Shown in pieces: positions 39,587 to 50,494 of a stretch of DNA of 64,000 nt. The notes under the pieces were generated by a model. That model searched no databases and was not told the DNA's origin. It was given only the letters and a program-made list of their open reading frames with translations. Position 1 is the stretch's first letter, and every line of letters starts with the position of its first letter. The stretch comes from Gadus chalcogrammus. Taxonomy: Eukaryota > Chordata > Actinopteri > Gadiformes > Gadidae. The position numbers and the translations under genes were made by a program. The stretch is from assembly GCF_026213295.1 (NCBI RefSeq), contig NC_079412.1, positions 16,952,228-17,016,227 of the forward strand, read 5' to 3'.

Positions 39587-40740
39587 TGGGATTGCTTTCA
39601 ATGCTGTGTGCACCTGCACATTATGTGCTCTGAAGACATGAAAACAAAACAAAACAGGTGGTCTTTGGTTCACGGAGACAAGGCCAGGTTATACATGTGA
39701 TTAAGAAATGTTAATCTGCAGCCGTGGTGGGATATGGTTCATTGATTAACATTTGAATAGTCCCAATATTGAATTTTGTGTGTCAAATGTAATTGTAGTT
39801 TTTCATTGATTTACTTTGTCAGCAGGGGTGAGGGGATCGTAGCTTTTGTTTTGTGTAATTCTATAAGCCAGATGGTTGAATATTGTGTCCTCTCTAGTGT
39901 CAGTTGTGAAGTATATAATGGATTTCACATGTGTCTGATTATTACATTAGGTTTGTTGGTCATCCTCCACACACAGGGTGTACATCTTCTTGTCTGAAAT
40001 GACATTCTGTTGATGATGAAGATTATGGAATATAATGGAAGAAGAATTATCTTTGTCATTATACCCGGGTACAATTACATTTCCATGGCTTCTCCCAATG
40101 CAGTTTAAGTAAGAAAAGGCAAAATATCAAAGCAAAACCAGAAAGCAGCAGTAACAGAAGCATAATGTTTAAAAAGTGACGCGTGTTTGAGTACAAGTTG
40201 AAAGGACACATTGGTTGACTTTAAATACATAGATGCTAAATATTTGTGTTTTTGTGTGCGTGTCTCTGTCTGTGCTTTTCTGTGCTTTCAGGCGTGTCAT
40301 AGGGCTTGCTGCGTGTTTGTGTGTCCCCACAGTTCCTATTATCTGAGCTGTGTTCTGGGCAGGGAGGATATGATGGAGGGACCAGCTCTGGGAGAAAGGC
40401 TTTTCCTCAGTCCATTGAACAGCTAGCTGTCTCTCTCAGCTTTCAGCTTCTTTGTAATCCAGGTGTTGCCTTTGATCTTTTCGTCGGTTTTTAGGCATCA
40501 AAGATTGTGACACGTATAGAGTGGCCTGTTACACTTCATCTGGTCTCATTTTCTACACATTAACCAACATTCAGTTCGATTTTCTCTTCTCAGTTTCTCA
40601 CTTCTCATTTCTCCTTGGACATAACCGCTGAATAAACTCCCATTGCCGTCACGTTTTCAGTTCCCTATATTTTTACATGCATGTGTTATTTCTTCCCTTT
40701 TCCAAACAGCTGTTTTTTTTACAGTAACCTGTGCTTCCAG

Positions 40741-40810
40741 GCATCTGTCAGTGTTCGACGGGCAGTACGCCACACACACAGAGAGGTCGTACATCCACGC
40801 CGTAGAACAG
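40741..40810 (+). other. Candidate 70-nt exon in IQSEC1 intron
   Basis: The acceptor GTGCTTCCAG follows a T8 tract and the donor is CAG|GTCAAG. In the phase-2 frame it reads HLSVFDGQYATHTERSYIHA and VEQ, then would leave in phase 0. The residue composition looks protein-like, but the exit phase does not fit a direct join to the shared acceptor implied by the other first exons, and the donor is weak. Confidence 0.2.
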
Positions 40811-41033
40811 GTCAAGGCTTACTAAGAGCTGGGCCATTCAACTCTGCAAACATTTGCCTTTGAAAGTGTGCCCACAAAAAAAAAAGACTGTACAAACAGG
40901 ACGTTGAGCGTACCTTGAAGCATAGCGGCGACTGGAAACTCTGAAACAAAGTGTGCCGATTTGGCACGTTTTATGCAATCCGCAGCTCCCCTTCTTGTTT
41001 ATGTTAGATAAGGTTCATTTCAACCTGTGCCAT

Positions 41034-41210
<177 letters not shown>

Positions 41211-42156
41211 ATAACATAATAACTTTAGCTGGGTAATTCCTCACAACAGCCAAAATTTGCTCTGACACAACATAGCACGCAACAACACTGATGAGATACC
41301 CAAGCGCTGCTAGCTACATCAAGCGTGCGTTGCTAAATCATCAGGACTGGTACTTCTTATGCTTGACATTGCGGTGTCAGATTGTTATCCGTATCCCTCC
41401 CATGTTTGATTTAGTCAATACTCGGAATAGCTTCCCATTCCCGGCATTGTTTGTGCATTTGTCACACGGTGCGCGCATAGGCCTTTATACAAATGGAAAG
41501 AAAAATCTCAAAGTGTAATATCCATGCATGGAAAAGCAGCTTGATTGGAAAAGATGATTGTATTTTCTTTATTTCTTCTTTACATATTATCCATAGCAGT
41601 TTTTCCTTTTAAACCTGTGTGTCGGAGTCTCTGAGCTGTGAAATGGGCAAACGTATCCACAGAGCACAAAGACCTTCACACGGCTGACACCTGGTACGCA
41701 GGTGTCTCATTCAGAGTCATGATCAAGTGTGTCCTGATCCATCTGATCGGGCCCTCCCCCCCGCTGCCTGAGGTTACACAGAGGCCAGGGTACCACGGCC
41801 TGGTGTTAAACCCTTTACGGTGTCACCCGCCGCCGCCTAGCGTACCTTAGGGGATGTAATCCAGGGAGAGATTAGTGGTAAAGCAGGAAGTGGAAGGTGC
41901 AGGGGGGTCCGCCACCGAGCCTATCACTTCATCTAGCGCTAGCCCAGGGGGGTCTCGCTGCATGGCTGACGCTTCTCTCCATCTGATGGGGCGGTGTAAT
42001 TTGCAATTCCCCAGCTCTGGGGGAAGGAGGGGGGTCGGGAGGGGGGTCGGTGGTGTTAGTCTTGGAAAGAAATCCGACTTGAAAGCGCGGGTGCCAGTCC
42101 ACGGCGGAGGCAGTGGGATACAGCTGTTAGTGTGACGAGACACTGGCTGGCCCCGT

Positions 42157-42225
42157 GATGTAGTGGTCGGGGACGAATGCCCCCAGTGACTGAGTGACTT
42201 ATAAGAGAAGGATTAGATTCCACGC
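42157..42225 (+). repeat. Possible degenerate tRNA-derived SINE head
   Basis: GTGATGTAGTGGTCGGG resembles a pol III A box and GGATTAGATTCC, about 45 bases on, resembles a B box. No acceptor stem closes and no tail or target duplication is placed. The match is weak. Confidence 0.2.
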
Positions 42226-42818
42226 ACGGAAGATTTCCCCCCTGCCTGGACCTAATAAGGGCAATAAGCCTCATCAGAGCTGTAACCGTTAGCCTGGGGC
42301 TTAAACAGTGCTTATTGCCTCCACAACGAAGATGTATTGCCAAGGAAAAATCGAAACATTAGAACATTGAGAACCTTCATTCATCGATCGTGGGAGGACC
42401 TGCTTGACCATTGCTCGCTTTTGAAGCTGATGAAATGCCGACTATGTTTTGATTGGTTAGCAGTAGGAACTTGCTGACTGAGCAATCAGCAAACTCGGTT
42501 CAAAGTTTGTCTTTCTGTTGTGAAAGCATGCGTGAGATTGCATACATTGCATAAAAGACAAACTGACCCAGAACAGAACTTATTTCACATTCATGTAAGT
42601 TTAGTTGTGGTTCAGTATGTCTTTTCACTTGGCAGCCACAGCATACCTGACCCAGGATTGCCTCTGTAGGATTGATGGGGTCGGCTTAACAAATGACACA
42701 GTGCAAATAGGCCTTTCTGAAATACAAGCCTTTCAACCTCCCCACTGCCCTTAGAGAACTTACAGCAAGGCCTCGGAGGTCACCAGGGGTCGCGGTTCTG
42801 TGTTTCCTTGAGAAGAGC

Positions 42819-42820
<2 letters not shown>

Positions 42821-42885
<65 letters not shown>
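42821..42885. repeat. (GT)n microsatellite, 65 bases
   Basis: An uninterrupted GT array. Confidence 0.95.
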
Positions 42886-42887
<2 letters not shown>

Positions 42888-43526
42888 GTACTGCAAGCAT
42901 CTGAACTCCTTTTGATCCATGTTATTGACTGCTGATTCTCTCTCCGCTCACTCACTCACTCACTCACTCTCTCTACGGGGGAGGTAGCCAGCCTACACAG
43001 CCATGTTATGACAGGCGACAACTCCATGAAAAATAAATGCCCAACCTCTCTCTTCCTGAGCAGGGTCAGAGGTTAGCAGTAGCGGGGGAGCTCCATTTTT
43101 CCAGCCGGTGACACTAATTGCAGGGGTTAGAAAAACGTGTGTAAGGTGGATTTTTGATGTTTGAATAAAAGCTATATTTATTTATGTTCAGCCCTACCGT
43201 GTTGTTGACCACGTTGGGTGTGGAGCTGTGCAGATTGTCATCGTGAACGGTCCTCACCCTCTTTGTGTCTCTGATCAAGCCTTTCGATTCGTCTTCCCTC
43301 GCCTATTCATATAATAAGCAGTGGGGTGTACAAATATTTCTTGCTGAGCTATATTCCCTGGAACAGTGTGCACTGCAAAGTAAACCACTATTATTACGAA
43401 TAATCAATAGGCACTCTGGGGTCCTGAGTGTGGCGTGTGAGGTGAAGCACTGCCATCTGGTGGTCAGCAGACAATAGTGCTGTTTGTAAAGTTTGGTACC
43501 TCTCACTGTCTTTATTGGTTGATGTG

Positions 43527-43664
43527 GACACACACAGACACATAGACACAGACGCACACAGAGACACACACACACATGCATGCGCAGACACACACACACG
43601 CACGCTAAGACACACACTGAGACACACGCATGCATACACACACAGAGACACACACACACACAGA
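43527..43664. repeat. Interrupted ACAC/AGACAC repeat
   Basis: CA-rich repeat with AGACACA and GCACGC interruptions over about 140 bases. Confidence 0.8.
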
Positions 43665-45343
43665 GAGCTAGCAGATTTTCATTTCCTCCATTGCTTCTCT
43701 CCCAGGCCAGTATTGGAAACAAGGAACCCAGCAGAGCAGCTTAGTTAAAGGACTAAATGAGGCTTCCCGCTGATCCGCAGGCACAGATTGATCCATCCGT
43801 GTTCATCTGTCACAGCACATTCAACCCTCCTCTCCAAACAGGAACACAAAGCAACACAATCAAAACCGTGCTACAGTAAAAACGGACTGAGTGTGTGTTC
43901 ACTCTCCAGGATATAAGGCATAGGGTGTAGACCGTTGCAGTCATTGTGAGGACTCATTTGTGTTTTGGTTATAGTCCCCCCCCCCCCCCACCATATTTTA
44001 CTTTGAAGTGTAAAATCAGTAATGGTGTGTATTTTCATTTTGGATGTAGCCTGCGTCTTCTATTGGTTTACATTTGTTTGGTTGTTTAACTATTCATTTG
44101 CATAATGCAATCATCTGGAACAGGCAAAGACCAAATGGAGTGGGTTCTGTTTCATTAAGTGGCTTTGCTATTCATGTTATCAGTCGACTGTGATGAGTAC
44201 AGATGATCAGCGGGAGCCTTTTAATCGGAGTGTGGACGCAGCTGTAGCACGCAGCATTTACCTGTGTTTCTTTGCAATGTCAGAGCACCAACACAGCCCT
44301 TGTGTGGAACCACTCGTATACATATAAACATGAACGCCGCATTGGCCTTTGGATTATTGGCGTGAACGTCGCCACCGTATCAGAGAGGCCAAGAATGTCT
44401 GCGTTTTCTAAAAAAGCACCGATGTTCTCACTTCTTAACCAATTTCAAAGTGTCGTTTTTATACAAGGCTTCTCTCAGCCTCTCAAATATGGCGGCGATC
44501 ACGTATGATCCAATACTCAAGCTCCCTGTATGTACTGCGGTGTCCCTGACTGTGGCCTGCACAGAGCAGCAGACCCCGAATTAGTGCACTGCATCACCTG
44601 TGTTTGTCCTACGACCAGGACACTAGGTGGGGTTATGTCACAACGCTCTGTTTGAACACCATTATTTATGAACCTTTTTGATTGGTCCTTTAACAAAACG
44701 GATCATTGCAACCATTTGTACCGTCTAAAAGCCACTCGGCCTGAATACCTCTCCACGCTCGAAGGGGCAAATGGAGACATGTTCCCCGCCCAGCAAAGCT
44801 CCCTGGGCCCATTGGCATTCTGTGGGCTGCCCGCACTGTGATTCCCTGACACTTTGAGGCTGTGCTCAGTGAGGAGGCGCTGCAGTTGGCTGCTCCTTCA
44901 AGAGGGCAAGGAGGAGGCAATTAGGCTGCAGCTCATCTGTATTCACTTCCTGTGAGGCTAAAGCCAACCCTTTTTCAATATGTCTCTGCTTTTAAGTGTG
45001 TGTGTTTGTGTGTGTGTGTGTGTGTGTTTGTGTCTGCCCGCGTGCTTGTGTGTGTGTCCTGGAATGGCCCGTCCTGCTGGATCAAGAGGGGCCATATGGA
45101 ATGAGGGGGTGGTGGCACTGAGAGCCCACCACCCAACACTGTATGGAAGATGTGTTTGAGTGGTCATGCTTCGACGCACAAATGCACACACAGGGCGATG
45201 GGCCTGTGATCGAGGTCTGCAGGGCAAGAATAAAGGAAGACAATCAAAAGCAATGGCTTAAATGGCTCTCGAATTGACTATTGTTTTGAGCCCATCTGTG
45301 TATGTGTGCGCTCCTTAGCAAGTGGTTGCATATTTCCTTGTAG

Positions 45344-45386
45344 TGGCCATAGCATGGCATAGCATAGCATAGCATAGCATGGCTAT
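45344..45386. repeat. (ATAGC)n pentanucleotide repeat
   Basis: CATAGCATGG is followed by several CATAG units; about seven copies with one or two variants. Confidence 0.85.
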
Positions 45387-45615
45387 AGAATTCTATAATA
45401 CAGGTGTGTTGAAACCCAAATGGTTGGTGGCTCCCCTGTTGGCACATCTGTCCATTTGGCAGTGTGTGTGTTGCTCCCCGCTCCTCTGCTGGCTGTGTGA
45501 GTGTGTGTGAGCCGACTGCTAATGTTCTGCCCCGGGCTCCCCCAGCTCCCCTCCGTGAGGATGGACATTGATCACGTCTTCGCCCCCACTCAAAGTTTCC
45601 TTGCAGTGCTTTCCG

Positions 45616-45755
45616 TCTCTCGCGCGCTCTCTCTCGCCCTCTCTTACTTTTTCCCTCTCTCTCTCTTGCTGTCTGCGTCTCTTGCTCGCTCTCTCTCGCC
45701 CTCTCTTACTTTTTCTCTCTCTCTCTTGCCGTCGGTGTCTCTCGCTCTCCCCCTC
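45616..45755. repeat. CT/CTCGC-rich simple repeat with a 60-bp duplication
   Basis: The CTCTCTCGCCCTCTCTTACTTTTT block occurs twice, about 60 bp apart, within a longer pyrimidine tract. Confidence 0.75.
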
Positions 45756-46402
45756 CATCGCTGAGCTGAACAGTCCTCCGGCCCCTCGTTGTGAGGACGT
45801 ACAGCCCCGATCAGTTTGCTGAGAGCTGTGTTAGTTGGCAGCAGCTCCCCGTGCACAGCTGTGCTTGGCTGTCTCGGCAGAGTGCCGCGAGTACATGCTC
45901 CAGACAAAAGCCCTGCAGCGGGGCGCCTCCCTGTCTCTGTGGGGGGCGCGTGACGCGGGGGGCATATCGACGCCATTCGTGGTTCGACCCCAGGTTGAAA
46001 TGATGCAACAGGCGTTTGTAGTATGCAAGTGAGCATTTACTATTCACACACTCACACTCACACACACCGGTACAGACTACAGTGATTTCGAAGCACCACC
46101 CACCCCTGCTATTAACTTTAATGACAATTGATTTGTGCCGTAGAAGTTTCCAAGAAGGTAGAACACACAATCCCCCTCTTGGGACTGTGCTGTGTTTTCA
46201 GTACAGGGGGGTCTCTCCGTCTCTGTCTCTCGCTGCTTGCATTTGTAAAGACCCTGTTTCCAAGATGACCTATACTGTTGGTGAAATTGGATTACTGTAG
46301 CTCATTTGTCATTTGTTTCCTTCTAGGCATCCGTTTTTAGCTGGTTGTATAAGGGAGTATTGTACCCAATTAAAAGGCCTGGCAAATGAAATGGCTTCAT
46401 CT

Positions 46403-46532
46403 CCATCTCTCTCTCTTGGTGACTCTCTCTCTCTCTCGCTCTCGCGGTCTGTCTCTCTCTCGCTCTCGCGGTCTCTCTCTCTCGCTCTCGCAGTCTCTCT
46501 CCCTGGCTGTCTCTCTCTCTCTCTCTCTCTGG
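46403..46532. repeat. CT-rich repeat with CTCTCGCTCTCGCGG units
   Basis: Three copies of a TCTCGCTCTCGC-type unit, each ending GGTC or AGTC, inside a (CT)n tract. Confidence 0.8.
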
Positions 46533-47340
46533 CTAACTGCACAGTCTAAGCCTGGTACCCCTGGGTGCTGGTGTCTTGTGCAGGGCTAGGGCTCTGGGGC
46601 TCTGGTTACAACCCGTCCCCTTGCACACCGGCCTGCCTGGGACGTGGTTGCCAGGCGATGGTTGTCAACAGCTGCCTCTCTGCCAGACAGGGTGCCAGAG
46701 GATGCTGCTGATGCTGAGCCACACATTTGTCACACTATTTACCGTCTGTTTTGGAATAATAAACAAGCTTTTTTTTTTTTTTATTCCTGTCACGGTTTGC
46801 CATCGCAAATGAATCATCCCAAGAGGATATTATTCTTTTCCCTGTCTTCGCCAAATCAATGGGGAGCCCTTTATTTTTTATTTTATCGGTTTCCTTATAT
46901 TTGATTTATAACATTTCCCCGATTTTTATGTGATGTCTTTATGATGCAAGGGCAGTGCAAGCCACTCTAATTCCTTCTCATTTCACATACATATTTAGTT
47001 CGCTGTGTGTCATCCATTGAGAAGAAAGAGGAAAAACTGGGTACACTCATATTGGTAAGGTCACCTCTTCCCTGCTCATTATCCCCTTCCTCTTTCACTC
47101 CGTTCCATTATGTACTGATTTTCCTTTTTATGCTCCCGAGACGCGCTTGTTTCCGATGCCACACACCATCTGTCCGCTCTTGGCCCGCGTGGTGAAGAGC
47201 GCCTTTACCTACTGACTGCTTGTTTTCCCACAGCCTCATTAGAGAGGGGAGCCGCGGCAGTTGAAAGAGACGCTACAGAGGAACGCATCGATTCCACCGG
47301 AGAAGGGAACATAAGGAGGGGGAGGGGGGGGATGGAGGAG

Positions 47341-47502
47341 AGAAAAGGAGGAGGGGATGGAGCAGGGAGGGGAGGGAGAGGAGAGGAGGAGGGGATGGAG
47401 CTGGGAGGGAGAGGAGAGGAGAGGAGGAGGGGATGGAGCAGGGAGGGGAGGGAGAGGAGAGGAGGAGGGGATGGAGCTGGGAGGGAGAGGAGAGGAGGTT
47501 GT
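47341..47502. repeat. G-rich tandem repeat in ABAB order
   Basis: Two unit types of about 38 bases alternate. Both start AGGAGGAGGGGATGGAGC; type A continues AGGGAGGGGAGGG and type B continues TGGGAGGGAGAGG. There are four units, so the higher-order period is about 76 bp. All purine except T and C at the variant site; many closely spaced G runs. Confidence 0.85.
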
Positions 47503-48175
47503 GGTGTAGGTGAAGCAGAGAATTTATTATTATTTATTTATTTAGAAAATTGGGTTTGAAGGGGTTGTTGGAGATTGGGTGAGACAGTGGCAGAGAGGGG
47601 GGGGGAAAGAGAGAGGGAGGGTAAAGGAAGCAGAGAGGGAAGGAGAACGGGTGAAGAATGGCATGATAATGAGCCCTACCTCTGACACATCCTCCTGTTT
47701 CTATGGAGACCAAGGAGCCAATCACGTGGCACGGTGAAGGACCGTACTATCCGGGGTGGAATAAGAGGGTGGAGTGGCGACGTGGTTTCCCCAGCCCGTC
47801 CGTCTTAATGAGACGAGAGTATGATCCGTCCCCCCGGTGGCCCTGCCCCGGGCTGCAGGCTCCTTTGTTGTTCCAGCTAGCCCTCCTCCCTGTCCCTTCC
47901 CTCTCCCACGTATCACCACCCCACGGCTCAGCAGGTGTCCACACACGGGCTGAGCATCAGCCGCACACCGGCAGCACCCTACAGCTCCTCCGCTCTGAGC
48001 CGCACGAGCACACTTGCGAGGCTACACGCACATGTATACACACATATATACACACACATATATACACACACACGCATACACACCCATATACAGACACACA
48101 TAGACGGATAAATACACACACACACTTACACTGACGGATACACACACGCACGCACGCATGCACACACAGACGGAT

Positions 48176-48176
<1 letters not shown>

Positions 48177-48229
<53 letters not shown>
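48177..48229. repeat. (CA)n microsatellite upstream of the second IQSEC1 first exon
   Basis: A 53-base CA array, preceded from about 48027 by ACATATATACACAC-type repeats. It ends 230 bp before the ATG at 48459, so it may lie in or near that promoter. Confidence 0.93.
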
Positions 48230-48232
<3 letters not shown>

Positions 48233-48458
48233 TAGACGGATACACCCCCCCTCCCGTTGGCTGCTTGGGCGCTCCTTGTTACATCACGTGCACTGGCTCC
48301 CCGGCTGCCTGTGTTTGTGACTGGGAGCGAAAGAGAGGGAGCACAGTGAGGAAGAGGGAGAGAGAGCGAGAGCGTGTGTGCACGGCGTGTGTGAATGTGA
48401 CTGAGCCTCCCGACACCGTCCCGTCGTCGCGACATCCCCTGACCAGTACTCCTCCAGG

Positions 48459-48577
48459 ATGGACAAGCCCAGCGTGTGGCGCGCCGTGGTGAGCACCACG
48501 GACCCCCGGAGGGCACGGGACCCCGGGTGTCAGCCCCCCAGACCCAGCTCCGCCATGGCGTACCGGCTCTACGACAT
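48459..48577 (+). CDS. iqsec1: IQSEC1 alternative first coding exon (second)
   Basis: The start is CCAGGATGG, followed by 39 codons plus two bases ending GACAT|GTGAGT (phase 2). The peptide is MDKPSVWRAVVSTTDPRRAR, a proline/arginine-rich linker, then MAYRLYD. The internal ATG at 48555 has a better context (GCCATGG) and could be the true start, giving a seven-residue N-terminus. The GC-rich exon stands out from its surroundings. CTCCTCCAG just before the first ATG could also be a splice acceptor. The phase equals that of 18873 and 58876. Attribution to IQSEC1 is inferred from phase, strand and position. Confidence 0.6.
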
Positions 48578-50475
48578 GTGAGTAGCGCGCTCTGGGCGGC
48601 GGAGCCTGGGTGCGGGGGTTGGGGGGGGGGTCCGGACCGAGCTACCTCGGTCCCCTCCCCTGGGTGGCAGATGGCAGTATGGGGGGCTTGGGGGGGGGGG
48701 GGGGATTGCAGTGTCTCTATTGTTGAGTGGCGGTGCTGAGTCACCTATGGCTTTCAGACCCAGCACCTCTCTCTCTCTGCCCCCCTCCTTCTCTTCTTGG
48801 TAAACAGCCGCTGTCCGGCCCCTGTCCTGCAGGGGGGAGGCTCCGGTTTCAAGGAGAAATCAGACGGGAACATTGAACTGTCCTTGTATAGTGTGGTGCG
48901 TCTGTTGTAAGGGAAATGACCACATGGGCATGTGAGTGTGTGTTGTGTTTTCCATGTCTGGGAAAAGTGACAAATTTGGAGGTGATGCAGTGCCAGCACA
49001 GATTTGGAACATGAGTACCTCCCAGCTATATGTGTGTGTGTGAGCGTGCGTGTATGCATTTGTGCGTTTTTTTATGTGTGTGTGTGTGTATGCATTTGTG
49101 TGTTTGTGCATGTATGCATTTGTGCAAATGTGTGTGTGTTTGTGGTTTTGTGTTGTGAGTGTGTGTCTATATATGTCTGCTTATATTGCATGTTCTCAGA
49201 GTGTGTCTGCAGTCAGGGTATATATGCGGCTGGACCAGGCTGTTATTTACGGTTAGCCGACTCTCAGCCCTAGTCCCACTGGCTCAGCCTCCCCGGCCAT
49301 CTGAGACCCATGTGGCAGTTTGCAGGGGAGCAAGCTACATGGAAAAGTGCTCATTTTCTCTTCTCCCCCCCCCCCCCCCCCCCCCTGTTCTCTCGCTTTA
49401 GTTATTTTCGAGATTCTGTTATTTGAGTTTGTGCTGTTTGCTTCCGGTGTCTGCTGCAGACATCACATGGCACGACGTGTGGTCGCAGAGTCCTCGGAGA
49501 GCATCCAAGACACCTAAAGACGTCTCATTATCCGTCCACCTCCATGTTGTGTGTGTTCACCTCATTCACGCAAACATGTGACAAGATGCAAGATTTCGTT
49601 AATCCACGTTTCTCCAACGGGTAGATGTGTTATCCCGCAAAAAACGGGTGGCATTTAAGCGCCGACCTCCTTGAGACGGCGTGATCGACCGGTTCCGGGC
49701 CTCCCGGCGGTGTGGTTAAGCCCGTCTCACTGCTGGGCGACCGGGCCAAGCGGTGGCGTTATCAGCGTGATGCATCGCTCCACCTGATGGAGGTATCAGT
49801 CAGCTTAATGAGCGAGAGCCGAGACCTTCACGGCCCTCCGCCGAATCCTTCATAGGCAATCTGGTCTTGTCACTCAGGCCCGATAATGGACCGCTATCTT
49901 CCCTCCTTCTCTGTCTTCGGCGTGTTGGAGTGCGGGTCAAGCATGATTCTCCCCGCTTCCCTCACTAATCCCTCTGTTCTGGTTAGGTGGAAAAACACTG
50001 GAAAGCACTAGTCACGCCCGCACGAGATTGTGATTTTTTTTTTTCCCCATGGAACATTTCTTCATGATGACGAAAAATGAAATCTCTGTTTTGTTCTCGC
50101 TCCGTTTCAGTATCAGGGCCCTGTATCCCCTCTACCCCTCCTCCCCCACCCCCAAGCCTTCCTAGAAACTACCACTCAAGCCTGGAGTAGTCCCAACCAG
50201 TGCTAAAATAAAAGGAAGCGACTGCTAATGTGGAACACAGTCTTGTTGTTGTTGTTGTTGGTGATCTAGCATTCGGCAATATGAGTCTGCTTGAGTTGTG
50301 ACTCATGCCAGGCGTTGCTGGGACACAGCGTTGCTGGAACCCTCCTCTTACAAGGAGGCCCTGTCTCACTCCTATAATGTATTTTCACCATCGCTTGTGG
50401 GGCTTCTGCTCTTCTTGATTATTATCATTGGAGGCACGCGCGCTGTAACAGCAGCACGTTGGTGGTCACGGGGGA

Positions 50476-50494
50476 GGGGGGGGGGGGGGGGGGG
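50476..50494. repeat. G19 homopolymer
   Basis: Follows CGGGGGA; a long poly-G run on the + strand within the intron. Confidence 0.9.

Noticed and set aside
45960..45990. GGTTCGACCCC, a T-loop-like sequence
   Set aside because: No matching A box, acceptor stem or anticodon arm at the right distance, so not a tRNA.
48022..48744. 240-codon minus-strand ORF
   Set aside because: Made of CA-repeat translation plus the antisense of the GC-rich first exon at 48459.
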